A stretch of 64,000 nucleotides of DNA from positions 18,680 through 82,679 of the forward strand of contig JAYUJH010000028.1 in assembly GCA_043765375.1 (NCBI GenBank), in the 5' to 3' direction. The translations under genes and the position numbers were made by a program. The notes beneath the pieces were generated by a model. It was not told the DNA's origin. It did not search any database and was given only the letters and a program-made list of their open reading frames with translations. Origin of the DNA: JAYUJH01 sp043765375. Lineage in GTDB: Bacteria; Pseudomonadota; Alphaproteobacteria; Rickettsiales; UBA998. The stretch's first letter is position 1. Every line of letters begins with the position of its first letter. Positions 51,677-60,508 of the stretch are shown here, one piece after another.

Positions 51677-53116
51677 TCAAAACAAATCCAATTGATTACT
51701 TGGTGATGGCTTTTTTGTGGATTTATTCTTATATAATAACATCTCGCCATCTTGCAAATGCACTTTCACTTCATTGACTTTGTTCAATTGTCCAATATTG
51801 CTCAGCACTTCGCCCGTGATTGGGTTGCTTAAATAAGCATAGCCACGCAGCAACATTGCGTTATGATTTAAGGATTTCAGCATTCGCACAAAGCCACTTA
51901 ATCGCAAATCATGTTGGCGCAAATGCGATTGCATCGCCTGCTCCATTCGCTGATTTATATTTTGAACATTAACCATTTGCCCTTCAATTTGCTGCATATA
52001 ATTGCGCAGATTCAGCCTTTGAACAGCCCGCTCCATGGCTTGATTTGTCTGTTGCAATAATTGGTTAATCGCAACATTTAGCCGTTCTTGCCATTCATCA
52101 AGCCGTTGCATTTTCATTTCAAGCGCACGTTGTGGGTTGATTAACCCCCGAGCCATTGCGTTTAATCGCTCTTGTTGATTATCCAATTTGCGCAAAATCT
52201 GTTGCTGCATATGGTGCGCATGTTGCTGCAATGTGAAGCGCAAATCCTGCAACACGGGAACTGCCATTTCCGCCGCTGCCGTTGGAGTTGGCGCACGCTT
52301 ATCTGCCACAAAATCCAATAAAGTGAAATCCGTTTCATGCCCAATCGCTGAAATTATTGGAATGACAGAGTTAGCCGCCGCCCGCACTACTAACTCATCG
52401 TTAAAGCACCATAAATCCTCCATTGAACCGCCACCCCTTGCCACGATTATCAAATCTGGCGTAAGTAAATCTGGCGTAGGTAATGAAGTGGGTAAATTTA
52501 AATTATGATGCGTTAATTCATTAAAGCCGTTAATCGCTGCTGCAATTTGCAACTCCGCTCCTTTGCCCTGCACCGCTACTCCCCATACTAGCACCCGCAC
52601 GGGAAATCGCTCCTCCAAACGATGCAAAATATCACGAATTACCGCTCCTGTTGGCGAAGTCACCACCCCAATGGTTAAAGGTAAATAAGGCAAAGTTCGT
52701 TTTCGCTCAATCGCAAATAACCCCTCAGCGGCGAATTGTTGTTTGCGTCGCTCTAACATCGCAGCGAGTGCGCCCGCTCCTGAAAGTTCTATACGCTCAA
52801 TGATTAGCTGATAATTTGAACGTCCCGCATAAGTGCTGATGCGCCCCGTGCAGATAACCTCCATACCATTTTCAGGAGCGGCAGGCAATTTTGCGCCAAC
52901 TCCCTTCCAACATACGGCGTTAATTAATGATTTATCATCTTTCAGATCAAAATATATATGCCCCGATGATGCGATTTTGCAACCTGAAATCTCACCTCGC
53001 ACCCGCACATGTTCAAATGCTCCCTCCAAGGTGCGTTTGAGTGCGTTTGATAGCTCGGAAACACTTAGTTCTGGCGAGTTATGGGCGGAATTATCGTTAA
53101 TCGTTGTTTCTTCCAT
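51677..53116 (-). CDS. xseA: Exodeoxyribonuclease VII large subunit
   Basis: Catalytic large subunit of exonuclease VII, partner of XseB at 982-1218. N-terminal OB-fold (SVSELSNALKRTLEGAFEHVRVRGEISGCKIASSGHIYFDLKDD), conserved IGVVTSPTGAVIRDILHRLEERFP near residue 150, PDLIIVARGGGSMEDLWCFNDE near residue 222, and SAIGHETDFTLLDFVADKRAPTPTAAAE near 258, followed by a long coiled-coil region. Its 479 residues are typical. It appears to be a single-gene unit. Confidence 0.95.
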   Translation of the reverse strand: MEETTINDNSAHNSPELSVSELSNALKRTLEGAFEHVRVRGEISGCKIASSGHIYFDLKDDKSLINAVCWKGVGAKLPAAPENGMEVICTGRISTYAGRSNYQLIIERIELSGAGALAAMLERRKQQFAAEGLFAIERKRTLPYLPLTIGVVTSPTGAVIRDILHRLEERFPVRVLVWGVAVQGKGAELQIAAAINGFNELTHHNLNLPTSLPTPDLLTPDLIIVARGGGSMEDLWCFNDELVVRAAANSVIPIISAIGHETDFTLLDFVADKRAPTPTAAAEMAVPVLQDLRFTLQQHAHHMQQQILRKLDNQQERLNAMARGLINPQRALEMKMQRLDEWQERLNVAINQLLQQTNQAMERAVQRLNLRNYMQQIEGQMVNVQNINQRMEQAMQSHLRQHDLRLSGFVRMLKSLNHNAMLLRGYAYLSNPITGEVLSNIGQLNKVNEVKVHLQDGEMLLYKNKSTKKPSPSNQLDLF

Positions 53117-53204
53117 ATTATTATATTATATCGTATGTGTATTTATTTTTTGCCGTCTATTTCATATATTTTGCTTTCACTTGTAAATATGGGCATATAT
53201 TCTT

Positions 53205-54113
53205 TCAACCTAGGCGCAGTCTGTGCTTTCGGTATTTTTGTGTAATATTAACTATCAACGCAATTATTGAGCCAAGTGCCGCTCCAGAAATTGCGCATAT
53301 AACAACTTTGCATAACCATTGCAATGCTTGATTAGGCAACGTAATTTTTTCCAATAAATGATGCAATATTGGTATGCCATGCGCTATGATTTCCGCACCA
53401 ACCCACAGCATTGCTGCCGTTCCTATGTAACTTAGCACATTCAAAAAATATGGCATGAACTGCACTATTGCTCGCCCAAATTGTTGCAAAAATCGGTGTT
53501 TTGTTCGGGTGAGCCACAGCCCAAAATCATCAGCTTTGACGATAATTCCAACAAAGCCATAAACCGCAATCGTAATTCCACTCGCCACTATTATCATCAC
53601 GATAATTTGGGTAATCAGCGGTTGCGTTGCTACATTATGATAAGTTATAGCGATTATCTCGGACGATAAAATCAAGTCAGTTCGCACCGCAGATTTGATG
53701 CGTATCTGCTCCAATTCATCGGCGGTTATAATTTCAGCGGGGAGGGCATCTTCATGTTGCGGTGCAAAAATATGGTGCAATTTTTCATAGCCCTCAAAAC
53801 ATAAATAACACCCGCCAAGCATTAATATTGGTTGAATTAACCATGGCAGAAAAAACCCTAGCAACAAGGCGGCGGGAGTAAGAAATAGCAACTTGTTAAT
53901 CACAGATTGTTTGGCAATCGCAAATATAATTGCAAGTTCTCTTTTGGGGGAAAGTCCTATCACATATTTAGGGGTTACTGCTGCATCATCAATCACAATT
54001 CCCGAGACTTTGCTGCCAGTTTTTGTTACCTGAGCTGCCACATCATCAAGGCTTGCTGCATTTATTTTCACTAATGCGGCGATATCATCTAGCAGTGCGA
54101 GCAACCCCGACAT
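53205..54113 (-). CDS. DUF808 family membrane protein (YedI-like)
   Basis: Inner-membrane protein of 302 residues with the family opening SGLLALLDDIAALVKINAASLDDVAAQVTKTGSK, then GIVIDDAAVTPKYV, and MLGGCYLCFEGYEKLHH near residue 100; six or so hydrophobic segments follow. Function is unknown for the whole family. It starts 6 bp after leuC, in the place where leuD would normally be found, so it is probably cotranscribed with leuC. Confidence 0.88.
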   Translation of the reverse strand: MSGLLALLDDIAALVKINAASLDDVAAQVTKTGSKVSGIVIDDAAVTPKYVIGLSPKRELAIIFAIAKQSVINKLLFLTPAALLLGFFLPWLIQPILMLGGCYLCFEGYEKLHHIFAPQHEDALPAEIITADELEQIRIKSAVRTDLILSSEIIAITYHNVATQPLITQIIVMIIVASGITIAVYGFVGIIVKADDFGLWLTRTKHRFLQQFGRAIVQFMPYFLNVLSYIGTAAMLWVGAEIIAHGIPILHHLLEKITLPNQALQWLCKVVICAISGAALGSIIALIVNITQKYRKHRLRLG

Positions 54114-54119
54114 GATATT

Positions 54120-55529
54120 TTATAATGTTCGGGCGTCAGTTAATTTGCCTGTTAGTGCTGCTGCAACCGCCATGACTGGGCTAACCAAGTGAGTTCTGCC
54201 TCCTCTACCCTGCCTGCCTTCAAAATTACGATTTGAAGTTGAGGCGCATCTTTCTCCATCTTCTAAGCGGTCAGAGTTCATCGCCAAACACATGGAGCAA
54301 CCAGCTTCACGCCATTCAAAACCCGCATTAAGGAATAATTCGTGCAATCCTTCCGCTTCCGCTTGTTGTTTCACTAATCCAGAACCGGGGACAACCATCG
54401 CCAACTTGATATTGCTTGCAACTTTTCGCCCTTTAATCAGGCTTGCTGCTGCACGAAAATCTTCAATTCTGCCATTGGTGCATGAGCCAATAAATACCTT
54501 ATCAATCACGATTTCTGCCAAAGGAGTTCCCGCTTTTAATCCCATATATTCCAGTGAGCGAGCAACTGCTACTTGCCTATTTTCGTCATCAAAATCAGTT
54601 GGTGACGGCACATTTGCGCCAATTGGCAACACATCTTGCGGGCTTGTTCCCCATGTTACTTGTGGGGCAATATCGCTTGCATTCAAAGTTATTTCTGCAT
54701 CAAACTTGGCGTTTTCATCGCTTGCAAATCCAGACCAATATTTAATTGCTGCGTCAAAATCCGCTGGTGCAAAGTTACGCCCCTGCAAATATGCGAATGT
54801 TTTGGCATCGGGAGCGATTAACCCAGCTCTCGCGCCCGCTTCAATTGACATGTTGCAAACCGTCATGCGCCCTTCCATGCTAAGCGATGTTATCGCCTCG
54901 CCCGCATATTCAATCACATAACCAGTTGCACCAGCTGTGCCGATTTTGCCGATTATTGCTAACACAATATCTTTCGCACCAACGCCCCCATCAACACCAT
55001 GTGGCAATGAACCATTCACAGTTACTCGCATATTCTTAGATTTTTTCATACGCAGTGTTTGCGTGGCTAGCACATGTTCAACATCAGAAGTGCCTATCCC
55101 AAACGCTAATGCGCCAAAAGCTCCGTGGGTTGAAGTATGAGAATCACCACATACAATAGTCATAGCGGGCTGTGTAAAACCTTGCTCGGGCCCAACGACG
55201 TGAACAATTCCTTGACGAATATCGTCCATTTTGAAATAAGTCACGCCAAACTCAGCGCAATTATCTTCCAAAGTTTGCACTTGCAATCTTGCCGTTGCAT
55301 CTTTAATTCCCTGCGCACGGTCAGGAGTGGTTGGAACATTATGGTCAGCAACCGCCAATGTTGCATCGGGGCGACGCATTTTCCGCCCTGCTGCTCTCAA
55401 TCCTTCAAATGCTTGCGGGCTAGTAACTTCATGCACCAAGTGCCTGTCAATATAAATTACACATTCTTCACCAGCGCCACCAGCTACTAAATGCGAATCC
55501 CATATTTTATCATATAAAGTTTTTGCCAC
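54120..55529 (-). CDS. leuC: 3-isopropylmalate dehydratase large subunit
   Basis: 4Fe-4S hydro-lyase of leucine synthesis that isomerises 2- to 3-isopropylmalate. Typical segments: LYDKIWDSHLVAGG, IYIDRHLVHEVTSPQAFEGLR, VCGDSHTSTHGAFGALAFGIGTSDVEHV, and the cluster Cys in FIGSCTNGRIEDFRAA near residue 347 and GCSMCLAMNSDRL near residue 407. Its 469 residues are typical. The small subunit leuD is not adjacent and not in the window. Confidence 0.96.
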   Translation of the reverse strand: MAKTLYDKIWDSHLVAGGAGEECVIYIDRHLVHEVTSPQAFEGLRAAGRKMRRPDATLAVADHNVPTTPDRAQGIKDATARLQVQTLEDNCAEFGVTYFKMDDIRQGIVHVVGPEQGFTQPAMTIVCGDSHTSTHGAFGALAFGIGTSDVEHVLATQTLRMKKSKNMRVTVNGSLPHGVDGGVGAKDIVLAIIGKIGTAGATGYVIEYAGEAITSLSMEGRMTVCNMSIEAGARAGLIAPDAKTFAYLQGRNFAPADFDAAIKYWSGFASDENAKFDAEITLNASDIAPQVTWGTSPQDVLPIGANVPSPTDFDDENRQVAVARSLEYMGLKAGTPLAEIVIDKVFIGSCTNGRIEDFRAAASLIKGRKVASNIKLAMVVPGSGLVKQQAEAEGLHELFLNAGFEWREAGCSMCLAMNSDRLEDGERCASTSNRNFEGRQGRGGRTHLVSPVMAVAAALTGKLTDARTL

Positions 55530-55606
55530 GCCAGTTCACCTATTATTATGGTTCACCTATATTCTAGTTCACCTATTATTATTGGAATGTTTAAGCTAAA
55601 TAAATG

Positions 55607-55987
55607 TTAAGCCTTAGCAACTCTATTATAATCTTGCTTCTCACGGATACGAGCCGCTTTACCAGTCCGTCCACGCAAATAATATAATTTAGCACGGCGC
55701 ACATCACCGCGTCGCAATGTTTCAATGCTTTCAATGCGTGGGGAATATAATGGAAACACGCGCTCTAAACCCTCGCCATGGCTGATTTTGCGTAAAGTGA
55801 AGGCTGATTGCAATCCACGGTTTTTGCGAGCGATACAAACACCCTCAAACGCCTGAATACGCTCATTTTGCCCTTCAATAATACGCACATTAACTTTGAC
55901 AGTGTCACCCGGTGCGAACTTATCCATGCGCTTGCCATCGGCTAAAAAATCAACATATTCTTTTTCAAGTTGTTGCAATAGATTCAT
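55607..55987 (-). CDS. rplS: 50S ribosomal protein L19
   Basis: Ribosomal protein at the 30S-50S interface (126 residues). FAPGDTVKVNVRIIEGQNERIQAFEGVCIARKNRGLQSAFTLRKISHGEGLERVFPLYSP is the conserved core, ending with RRAKLYYLRGRTGKAARIREK. An in-frame TTG lies upstream, but the ATG at 55987 has GGAG 10 nt before it. It follows trmD; rpsP and rimM of the usual rpsP-rimM-trmD-rplS operon are absent. Confidence 0.96.
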   Translation of the reverse strand: MNLLQQLEKEYVDFLADGKRMDKFAPGDTVKVNVRIIEGQNERIQAFEGVCIARKNRGLQSAFTLRKISHGEGLERVFPLYSPRIESIETLRRGDVRRAKLYYLRGRTGKAARIREKQDYNRVAKA

Positions 55988-56035
55988 TTCGTTCAAACTC
56001 CAATATTTATATGTATCAATATTTATATGTATATT

Positions 56036-56770
56036 TTATTCTTCGGCTTCACTATATCCATGGGTTTTACTATATTCATGCCACAAATCAGTTCTGCGCT
56101 CTTTAGTAACAAGCAAGGCTTGCTTGATGCGCCAGTTTTTGATTGCGACGTGGTTACCAGAAGTTAGCACCTCTGGCACAGCAATGCCATTCCAATAAGG
56201 GGGCTTAGTATAGTGCGGATATTCAAGAAGTCCAGCGTTTTTTTTACCAATCGTGAAACTTTCTTCATTTAATGTGTCATGATTGCCTAGCATATTGGGA
56301 AGGTAGCGCAACATTGCCTCCATCAAAACTAGTGCGGGCAACTCCCCGCCGCATAATATATAATCACCAATGCTTAGCTCAAGCGGTTGATAATGCTGGA
56401 TAATTCGCTCATCAATTCCTTCAAATCTTCCGCAAATAATGATATATTCCTGCGGTGAATGCGCCGTCAATTCCTGCACCATAGCTTGCTTGAGAGGCTC
56501 GCCTTTGGGAGTTAAAAAAATCAATTTTGCTTGCGGGAGTTGCTTTATTGCAGCATCAATGCTTGCTGCCATCACATCAGCTTTCAGCACCATTCCAGCC
56601 CCGCCACCATAGGGAGTATCATCAACGGTGCGGTGTTTATCGGTTGCAAAATCACGAATATTGCTGGTGGTGAGTTGCCAATTGCCCGCCCGCATCGCCG
56701 CCCCCGTGATGGAATGGGCAAGCGTTGCTGGAAACATTTCAGGATATAATGTGAGAATGTGGAAGTGCAT
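56036..56770 (-). CDS. trmD: tRNA (guanine-N1)-methyltransferase TrmD
   Basis: Makes m1G37 in tRNAs reading CNN codons, preventing frameshifts. It is a knotted SPOUT enzyme: FHILTLYPEMFP start, DDTPYGGGAGMVLKADVM near residue 53, IICGRFEGIDERIIQHYQPLELSIGDYILCGGELPALVLMEAMLR near residue 112, and the late HYTKPPYWNGIAVPEVLTSGNHVAIKNWR. Its 244 residues are typical. It lies 48 bp upstream of rplS in the same direction. Confidence 0.96.
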   Translation of the reverse strand: MHFHILTLYPEMFPATLAHSITGAAMRAGNWQLTTSNIRDFATDKHRTVDDTPYGGGAGMVLKADVMAASIDAAIKQLPQAKLIFLTPKGEPLKQAMVQELTAHSPQEYIIICGRFEGIDERIIQHYQPLELSIGDYILCGGELPALVLMEAMLRYLPNMLGNHDTLNEESFTIGKKNAGLLEYPHYTKPPYWNGIAVPEVLTSGNHVAIKNWRIKQALLVTKERRTDLWHEYSKTHGYSEAEE

Positions 56771-56789
56771 ATTATTTTAGGGTTTTATT

Positions 56790-56855
56790 TTAGGGTTTAG
56801 GGGTGAGGGTATAGGGGCTAGGGGCTAGATTTTTTCACTATACCCTAAACCCTAA
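56790..56855. repeat. Inverted repeat of TTTAGGG-type heptamers
   Basis: TTAGGGTTTAGGG (56790-56802) is the perfect inverted repeat of CCCTAAACCCTAA (56843-56855), with GGGTATA/TATACCC just inside (56807 and 56840). Between them are GGGGCTAGGGGCTAG direct repeats. It separates divergent trmD and the small membrane protein. It resembles telomere repeats only by coincidence; a hairpin or binding site is more likely. Related TTTAGGG runs occur after der (37224-37255). Confidence 0.5.
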
Positions 56856-56956
56856 TCCTTGTCCCCTAAAAAAAGATTGCTTTTTTTACGTTTTTATTGG
56901 ATAATTTAAGGGTAAAAGTTTTTTATGCCGTATTTTTTAATACGGCAACATATATT

Positions 56957-57256
56957 ATGTCTCTTCTCAGGAAAGAAGATGAATCTGATGCAGATTATAG
57001 AAATCGCTGTAATCTAGATGATATGTCCCAAAGGAGAAATCACACCGCTTCACCTAGCTCAATCAGTCATAGAAAAACCCATTTTAGGGCGTGGATTTGC
57101 GTTGGTGGTTCTTTCTTATTAATCGGCTTTTTCGTTGGAACTTGCATTGAGGAATGCGGTTTGAATAATCCCCGCCCCGTTTGCGTTGCGAGGGTAGCCG
57201 TTAAGACTGCTTTGACTTTCAATGATTTTGTTCAAAAATTTGTTGGTGGCAAATAA
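56957..57256 (+). CDS. Small single-helix membrane protein, unknown
   Basis: Unrecognised protein of 99 residues from the ATG at 56957 (a TTG 60 bp upstream opens the same frame but has no support). A charged, hydrophilic N-terminal third (RKEDESDADYRNRCNLDDMSQRRNH) precedes one transmembrane helix near residues 47-63 (ICVGGSFLLIGFFVGTC) and a short C-terminal part with two further Cys. It is a one-gene unit: a TTTAGGG inverted repeat upstream and a strong terminator immediately after the stop. No function can be proposed. Confidence 0.6.
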   Translation: MSLLRKEDESDADYRNRCNLDDMSQRRNHTASPSSISHRKTHFRAWICVGGSFLLIGFFVGTCIEECGLNNPRPVCVARVAVKTALTFNDFVQKFVGGK

Positions 57257-57266
57257 TAACCCTCCC

Positions 57267-57296
57267 CCCGCTATATCCAATAGCGGGACTTTTTTT
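57267..57296 (+). terminator. Rho-independent terminator
   Basis: An 8-bp perfect stem CCCGCTAT/ATAGCGGG (57267-57274 and 57280-57287) with loop ATCCA, followed by AC and seven T. It starts 10 bp after the stop of the small membrane protein gene. Confidence 0.92.
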
Positions 57297-57375
57297 GTGA
57301 TGTTTATTATAATTTATAATTAAAATATCAATATCTGCTTGCCAATTCCACCTTAATTGCGCTAACCATGATTAC

Positions 57376-59637
57376 GTGAAATTAAAATATCTAATCATAT
57401 ATATATTGCTGTTTGGTGCAGCTATTCCTGCCCTTGCTAACTCTGAAGCTGCCTCCAAAGCTAAGCCTAAAAACGAGGCAGAGCAGGTATTCATGCAGGC
57501 GGATAATCTCAGTTATGACAATAAAAATGCGATTGTGATAGCCAATGGTAATGTGGAAGTGGTGCGGGGTGAGCGCATCGTGATTGCTGACCATATTTAT
57601 TATTATCAAACGCAAGATGTGGTGAAGGCCAAGGGCAATGTTAGTTTGTTGCAAGCTGATGGCAGTGTGTTGTTCGCTGATGATTTGTTGCTGGAAAAAG
57701 AGTTCAAAGCGGGAGTGGTACAGAACTTTCGCGCCCGATTTGCTGATAATTCTGCTTTTGCTGCCGCTGAGGCAAGGCGGATTGACGAAGATCATATTTC
57801 ACTCAAAAATGCGGTTTATTCGCCGTGCAAAATCTGCGCCAATGACCCCGATGATGAGCCATTATGGCAGTTGAAATCTGATAAAGTTATGGTAGATAAT
57901 AAAAAGCAAAAAGTGAGTTATGAAGATGTCACTTTGGAAGTGGAAGGCGTGCCTGTATTTTATTCGCCTTATTTTTCGCACCCAACCCCCGATGCTGACC
58001 GCAAAAGTGGGTTTTTGAAGCCACAACATGGTTCAAACAGCAATTTAGGGTTTAGTGCGCAATATCCATATTACTGGAATATTTCGCCCGACAAAGAAGC
58101 AACTATAACGCCATGGTTCACCAGCAAAGAAGGCTGGGCAGGTCTTGGACAATATCGCCAATTATTGGACGATGGATTTGTTAATTTCTCAGGCAGCATC
58201 ACCAACCCTGCCAAACGTAATGAATTAACGGGCGATGTGATTGGAGGCAATGAACTTAGGGGGCATTTCTTCACTCGGGGGCAGGGTAGCGTCACGGAGG
58301 ATTGGAAATGGGGTTTTGATGTTAATCGCACTACTGATGACACATATTTAAGGCGTTATCGCTTTGGTTTCTTTGAAACTTTGCCGTCACGAGTGTTTTT
58401 AGAAAATGTTGATGAGCGTGATTATATGGTGGCGGAAAGCATGACATTCCAGCGATTAGATGGCAGAATTGCGCCCGAGCAAGAGCCGTTTATTTTGCCA
58501 AATCTCGCAGCACATTTTGAGAGTGAACCAATATGGGCGGGTGAAAAGTTTGGTGGATCATCAGGAGGGGCAAGGGCAAGTTTTGATGCGAGCAGTTTCA
58601 ACCTTGCCCGCACAACGGGAGCAGATGTGCAACGCCTTTCAAGTGCTGCTAACATAAATATGCCATATGTCACTGATAATGGTCATGTGTTTAGCGCAGA
58701 GGCTGGTTTGCGCACGGATTTATATAACATAAATAATATTGCGCAGGCTAATCCTTCCTCAATTAGGGGCAAATCAAATGATGGCGTAACGGCGAGAATT
58801 GTTCCGCATGCAGCCTTAAAATGGCGATATCCGTTGATGCGTCAAGTAAGTGATGCACGCTTAACCATTGAGCCAATTGCCAAAATAGTTAGCAGCACAA
58901 ACGGACATAATCAAAACTCGCAAGGAACTATATCTCAAGGAAATATCGCCTTGAATAACGAAGATAGCTTAACGCCAGAGTTTAACTCACTCAATTTGTT
59001 TCGCTCCAACCGTTATGCGGGGCTTGATTTAATTGAGGAAGGCACAAGGACAATGGCAGGGCTGCAAACGAGCCTTGCACTGAGCGGTGGCGAGGTTATC
59101 ACGGCGATGGCGGGGCAGGAATTGCGCCTTGATGGCAATAATCCTTTCCCTGTGAATAATGTTAGTTCATTGAATGGTGGTTTGAAAAATGGTGGTTTGA
59201 AAAAGGGCGGGCGTGATGTCTCGGATATTGTGGGGCAGTTGGGCTATAGTGCGAGCAATGCGAATATTGAAGCATTATACCGCCTTGATGACCAAAATTA
59301 TCTGTTGCGACGTTCAGAAGTGCGAGGACAATATCGTTACGGAATTGCATCGGTGGGGCTTGACCATGTGCGCATTAATGACGATGCGGTGCTGGATAAT
59401 CGCAATGATTTAACCGCTTATGGTGGGGTGAATATTTATGATGGCGTTAATCTCAATGCGTTTGCACGCCGTGATATTTTGCGTGATGCAATGGTGATGG
59501 CGGGCGGTGGGTTCACCATAGATTATGATTGTGTGGTATTATATACCAATTTTGCCAAGGCTTTCACCAGCGACCGTGATTTCAAGCAGGATACTAGCAT
59601 CACCGTGAGTTTGGGACTGAAAAACTTAGGCAATTAG
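57376..59637 (+). CDS. lptD: LPS-assembly protein LptD
   Basis: Outer-membrane beta-barrel that inserts lipopolysaccharide into the outer leaflet. Signal peptide at 1-21 (ending PALANS), N-terminal OstA/LptA-like domain (FMQADNLSYDNKNAIVIANGNVEV...ADHIYYYQTQDVVKAKGNV) to about residue 165, then the barrel beginning GVPVFYSPYFSHPTPDADRKSGFL. Cys pairs at YSPCKIC near residue 153 and DYDCVV near 725 could form the interdomain disulfides. The start is GTG, since the nearby ATG is out of frame. Its 753 residues are typical. The frequent partner surA is not present. Confidence 0.93.
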   Translation: MKLKYLIIYILLFGAAIPALANSEAASKAKPKNEAEQVFMQADNLSYDNKNAIVIANGNVEVVRGERIVIADHIYYYQTQDVVKAKGNVSLLQADGSVLFADDLLLEKEFKAGVVQNFRARFADNSAFAAAEARRIDEDHISLKNAVYSPCKICANDPDDEPLWQLKSDKVMVDNKKQKVSYEDVTLEVEGVPVFYSPYFSHPTPDADRKSGFLKPQHGSNSNLGFSAQYPYYWNISPDKEATITPWFTSKEGWAGLGQYRQLLDDGFVNFSGSITNPAKRNELTGDVIGGNELRGHFFTRGQGSVTEDWKWGFDVNRTTDDTYLRRYRFGFFETLPSRVFLENVDERDYMVAESMTFQRLDGRIAPEQEPFILPNLAAHFESEPIWAGEKFGGSSGGARASFDASSFNLARTTGADVQRLSSAANINMPYVTDNGHVFSAEAGLRTDLYNINNIAQANPSSIRGKSNDGVTARIVPHAALKWRYPLMRQVSDARLTIEPIAKIVSSTNGHNQNSQGTISQGNIALNNEDSLTPEFNSLNLFRSNRYAGLDLIEEGTRTMAGLQTSLALSGGEVITAMAGQELRLDGNNPFPVNNVSSLNGGLKNGGLKKGGRDVSDIVGQLGYSASNANIEALYRLDDQNYLLRRSEVRGQYRYGIASVGLDHVRINDDAVLDNRNDLTAYGGVNIYDGVNLNAFARRDILRDAMVMAGGGFTIDYDCVVLYTNFAKAFTSDRDFKQDTSITVSLGLKNLGN

Positions 59638-59670
59638 GGTGAGTGACGGGAGCGGCTGAGTTGTGAGGCT

Positions 59671-59697
59671 GTCATACCAGCGAAGGCTGGTATCCAT
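59671..59697 (+). repeat. ATACCAGC/GCTGGTAT repeat, best copy
   Basis: GTCATACCAGC, GAAG, GCTGGTATCCATT: perfect 8-bp arms ATACCAGC and GCTGGTAT around a 4-nt loop. It lies between convergent lptD and aroK and may serve as a transcription barrier. Confidence 0.85.
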
Positions 59698-59743
59698 TGA
59701 TAATGTGAATATCAAATTATAAAATTGATTTTATAATTCCACA

Positions 59744-60283
59744 TCACTTATCTATCGCCTCAATATAATAATGATGGATATTTAATGCGGCAAGAATTGC
59801 CTTGATAATCTCGTCATGCGTGCCTTTATCGCTATCAATATGTTCATCAGCGAGGGCATAAATGGGGCTGCGATCGTCCAACATTTTTTGCAAAATACCG
59901 TGTTTATCGCCCTGTTCCAACAAAGGGCGGGTGGTTTTGCGCCCCACCCTATCCACCAACACATCAATATCAGCCTTCAACCAAACTGAGCTTGCATGTT
60001 GCTTGGCAATGTTGCGTATTTCATCATTTATCCACGCTCCACCGCCTGTTGCGAGGATTTTTGGCACGCCATCAGTGAGCAATCTGGTTAATACCCTGCG
60101 TTCTAAATCACGAAAAATAACTTCGCCATGAATATAGAATATATCAGAGATGGAGCAACCTGCCGCCTCCACAATTTCATCATCAGAATCTTTGAACTCC
60201 ACATTCAAAACTTTCGCCAGCCTGCGCCCGATGGTGGATTTGCCCGCCCCCATTAATCCCACTAATATGATTGTTTTTTGCAT
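59744..60283 (-). CDS. aroK: Shikimate kinase
   Basis: Phosphorylates shikimate in aromatic amino-acid synthesis. P-loop LVGLMGAGKSTIGRRLA at residues 7-22, shikimate-binding DSDDEIVEAAG near residue 33, FRDLERRVL, the ILATGGGAW loop near residue 77, and lid Arg in GRKTTRPLLE near residue 113. 179 residues from the ATG at 60283 is typical. The common partner aroB is not adjacent. It is convergent with lptD. Confidence 0.94.
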   Translation of the reverse strand: MQKTIILVGLMGAGKSTIGRRLAKVLNVEFKDSDDEIVEAAGCSISDIFYIHGEVIFRDLERRVLTRLLTDGVPKILATGGGAWINDEIRNIAKQHASSVWLKADIDVLVDRVGRKTTRPLLEQGDKHGILQKMLDDRSPIYALADEHIDSDKGTHDEIIKAILAALNIHHYYIEAIDK

Positions 60284-60400
60284 ATATCGCAATTTAGCGG
60301 TTTATGCGCCACAAGTCAATAAGTTTGGATTTTGGGGCGTATTTGGATTTCAGGCAATAAGTTTGGATTTTGGAGTTGTGGTATGGATTTTAGTTTTGTC

Positions 60401-60459
60401 GTCATACCAGCCCCCCGACCTAGGGAGGGAGAAAAAAACAAAGGCTGGTATCATCCATA
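60401..60459 (+). repeat. ATACCAGC/GCTGGTAT repeat with expanded centre
   Basis: Left arm GTCATACCAGC (60401-60411) and right arm AAGGCTGGTAT (60441-60451) are separated by about 30 bp containing CCCCCCGACCTAGGGAGGG and a seven-A run. The half copies at 7814 and 8399 (AAAGGCTGGTATCCA) resemble this right arm. It lies between aroK and hemB. Confidence 0.75.
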
Positions 60460-60508
60460 GCATATATATTTAATTTCACAAATGGAGTGACGAAAATATA
60501 ATTTAATC

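Noticed and set aside
56790..56855. TTTAGGG repeats as telomere-like sequence of a linear replicon end
   Set aside because: Only two or three heptamers, set between ordinary housekeeping genes on both sides; not a replicon end.
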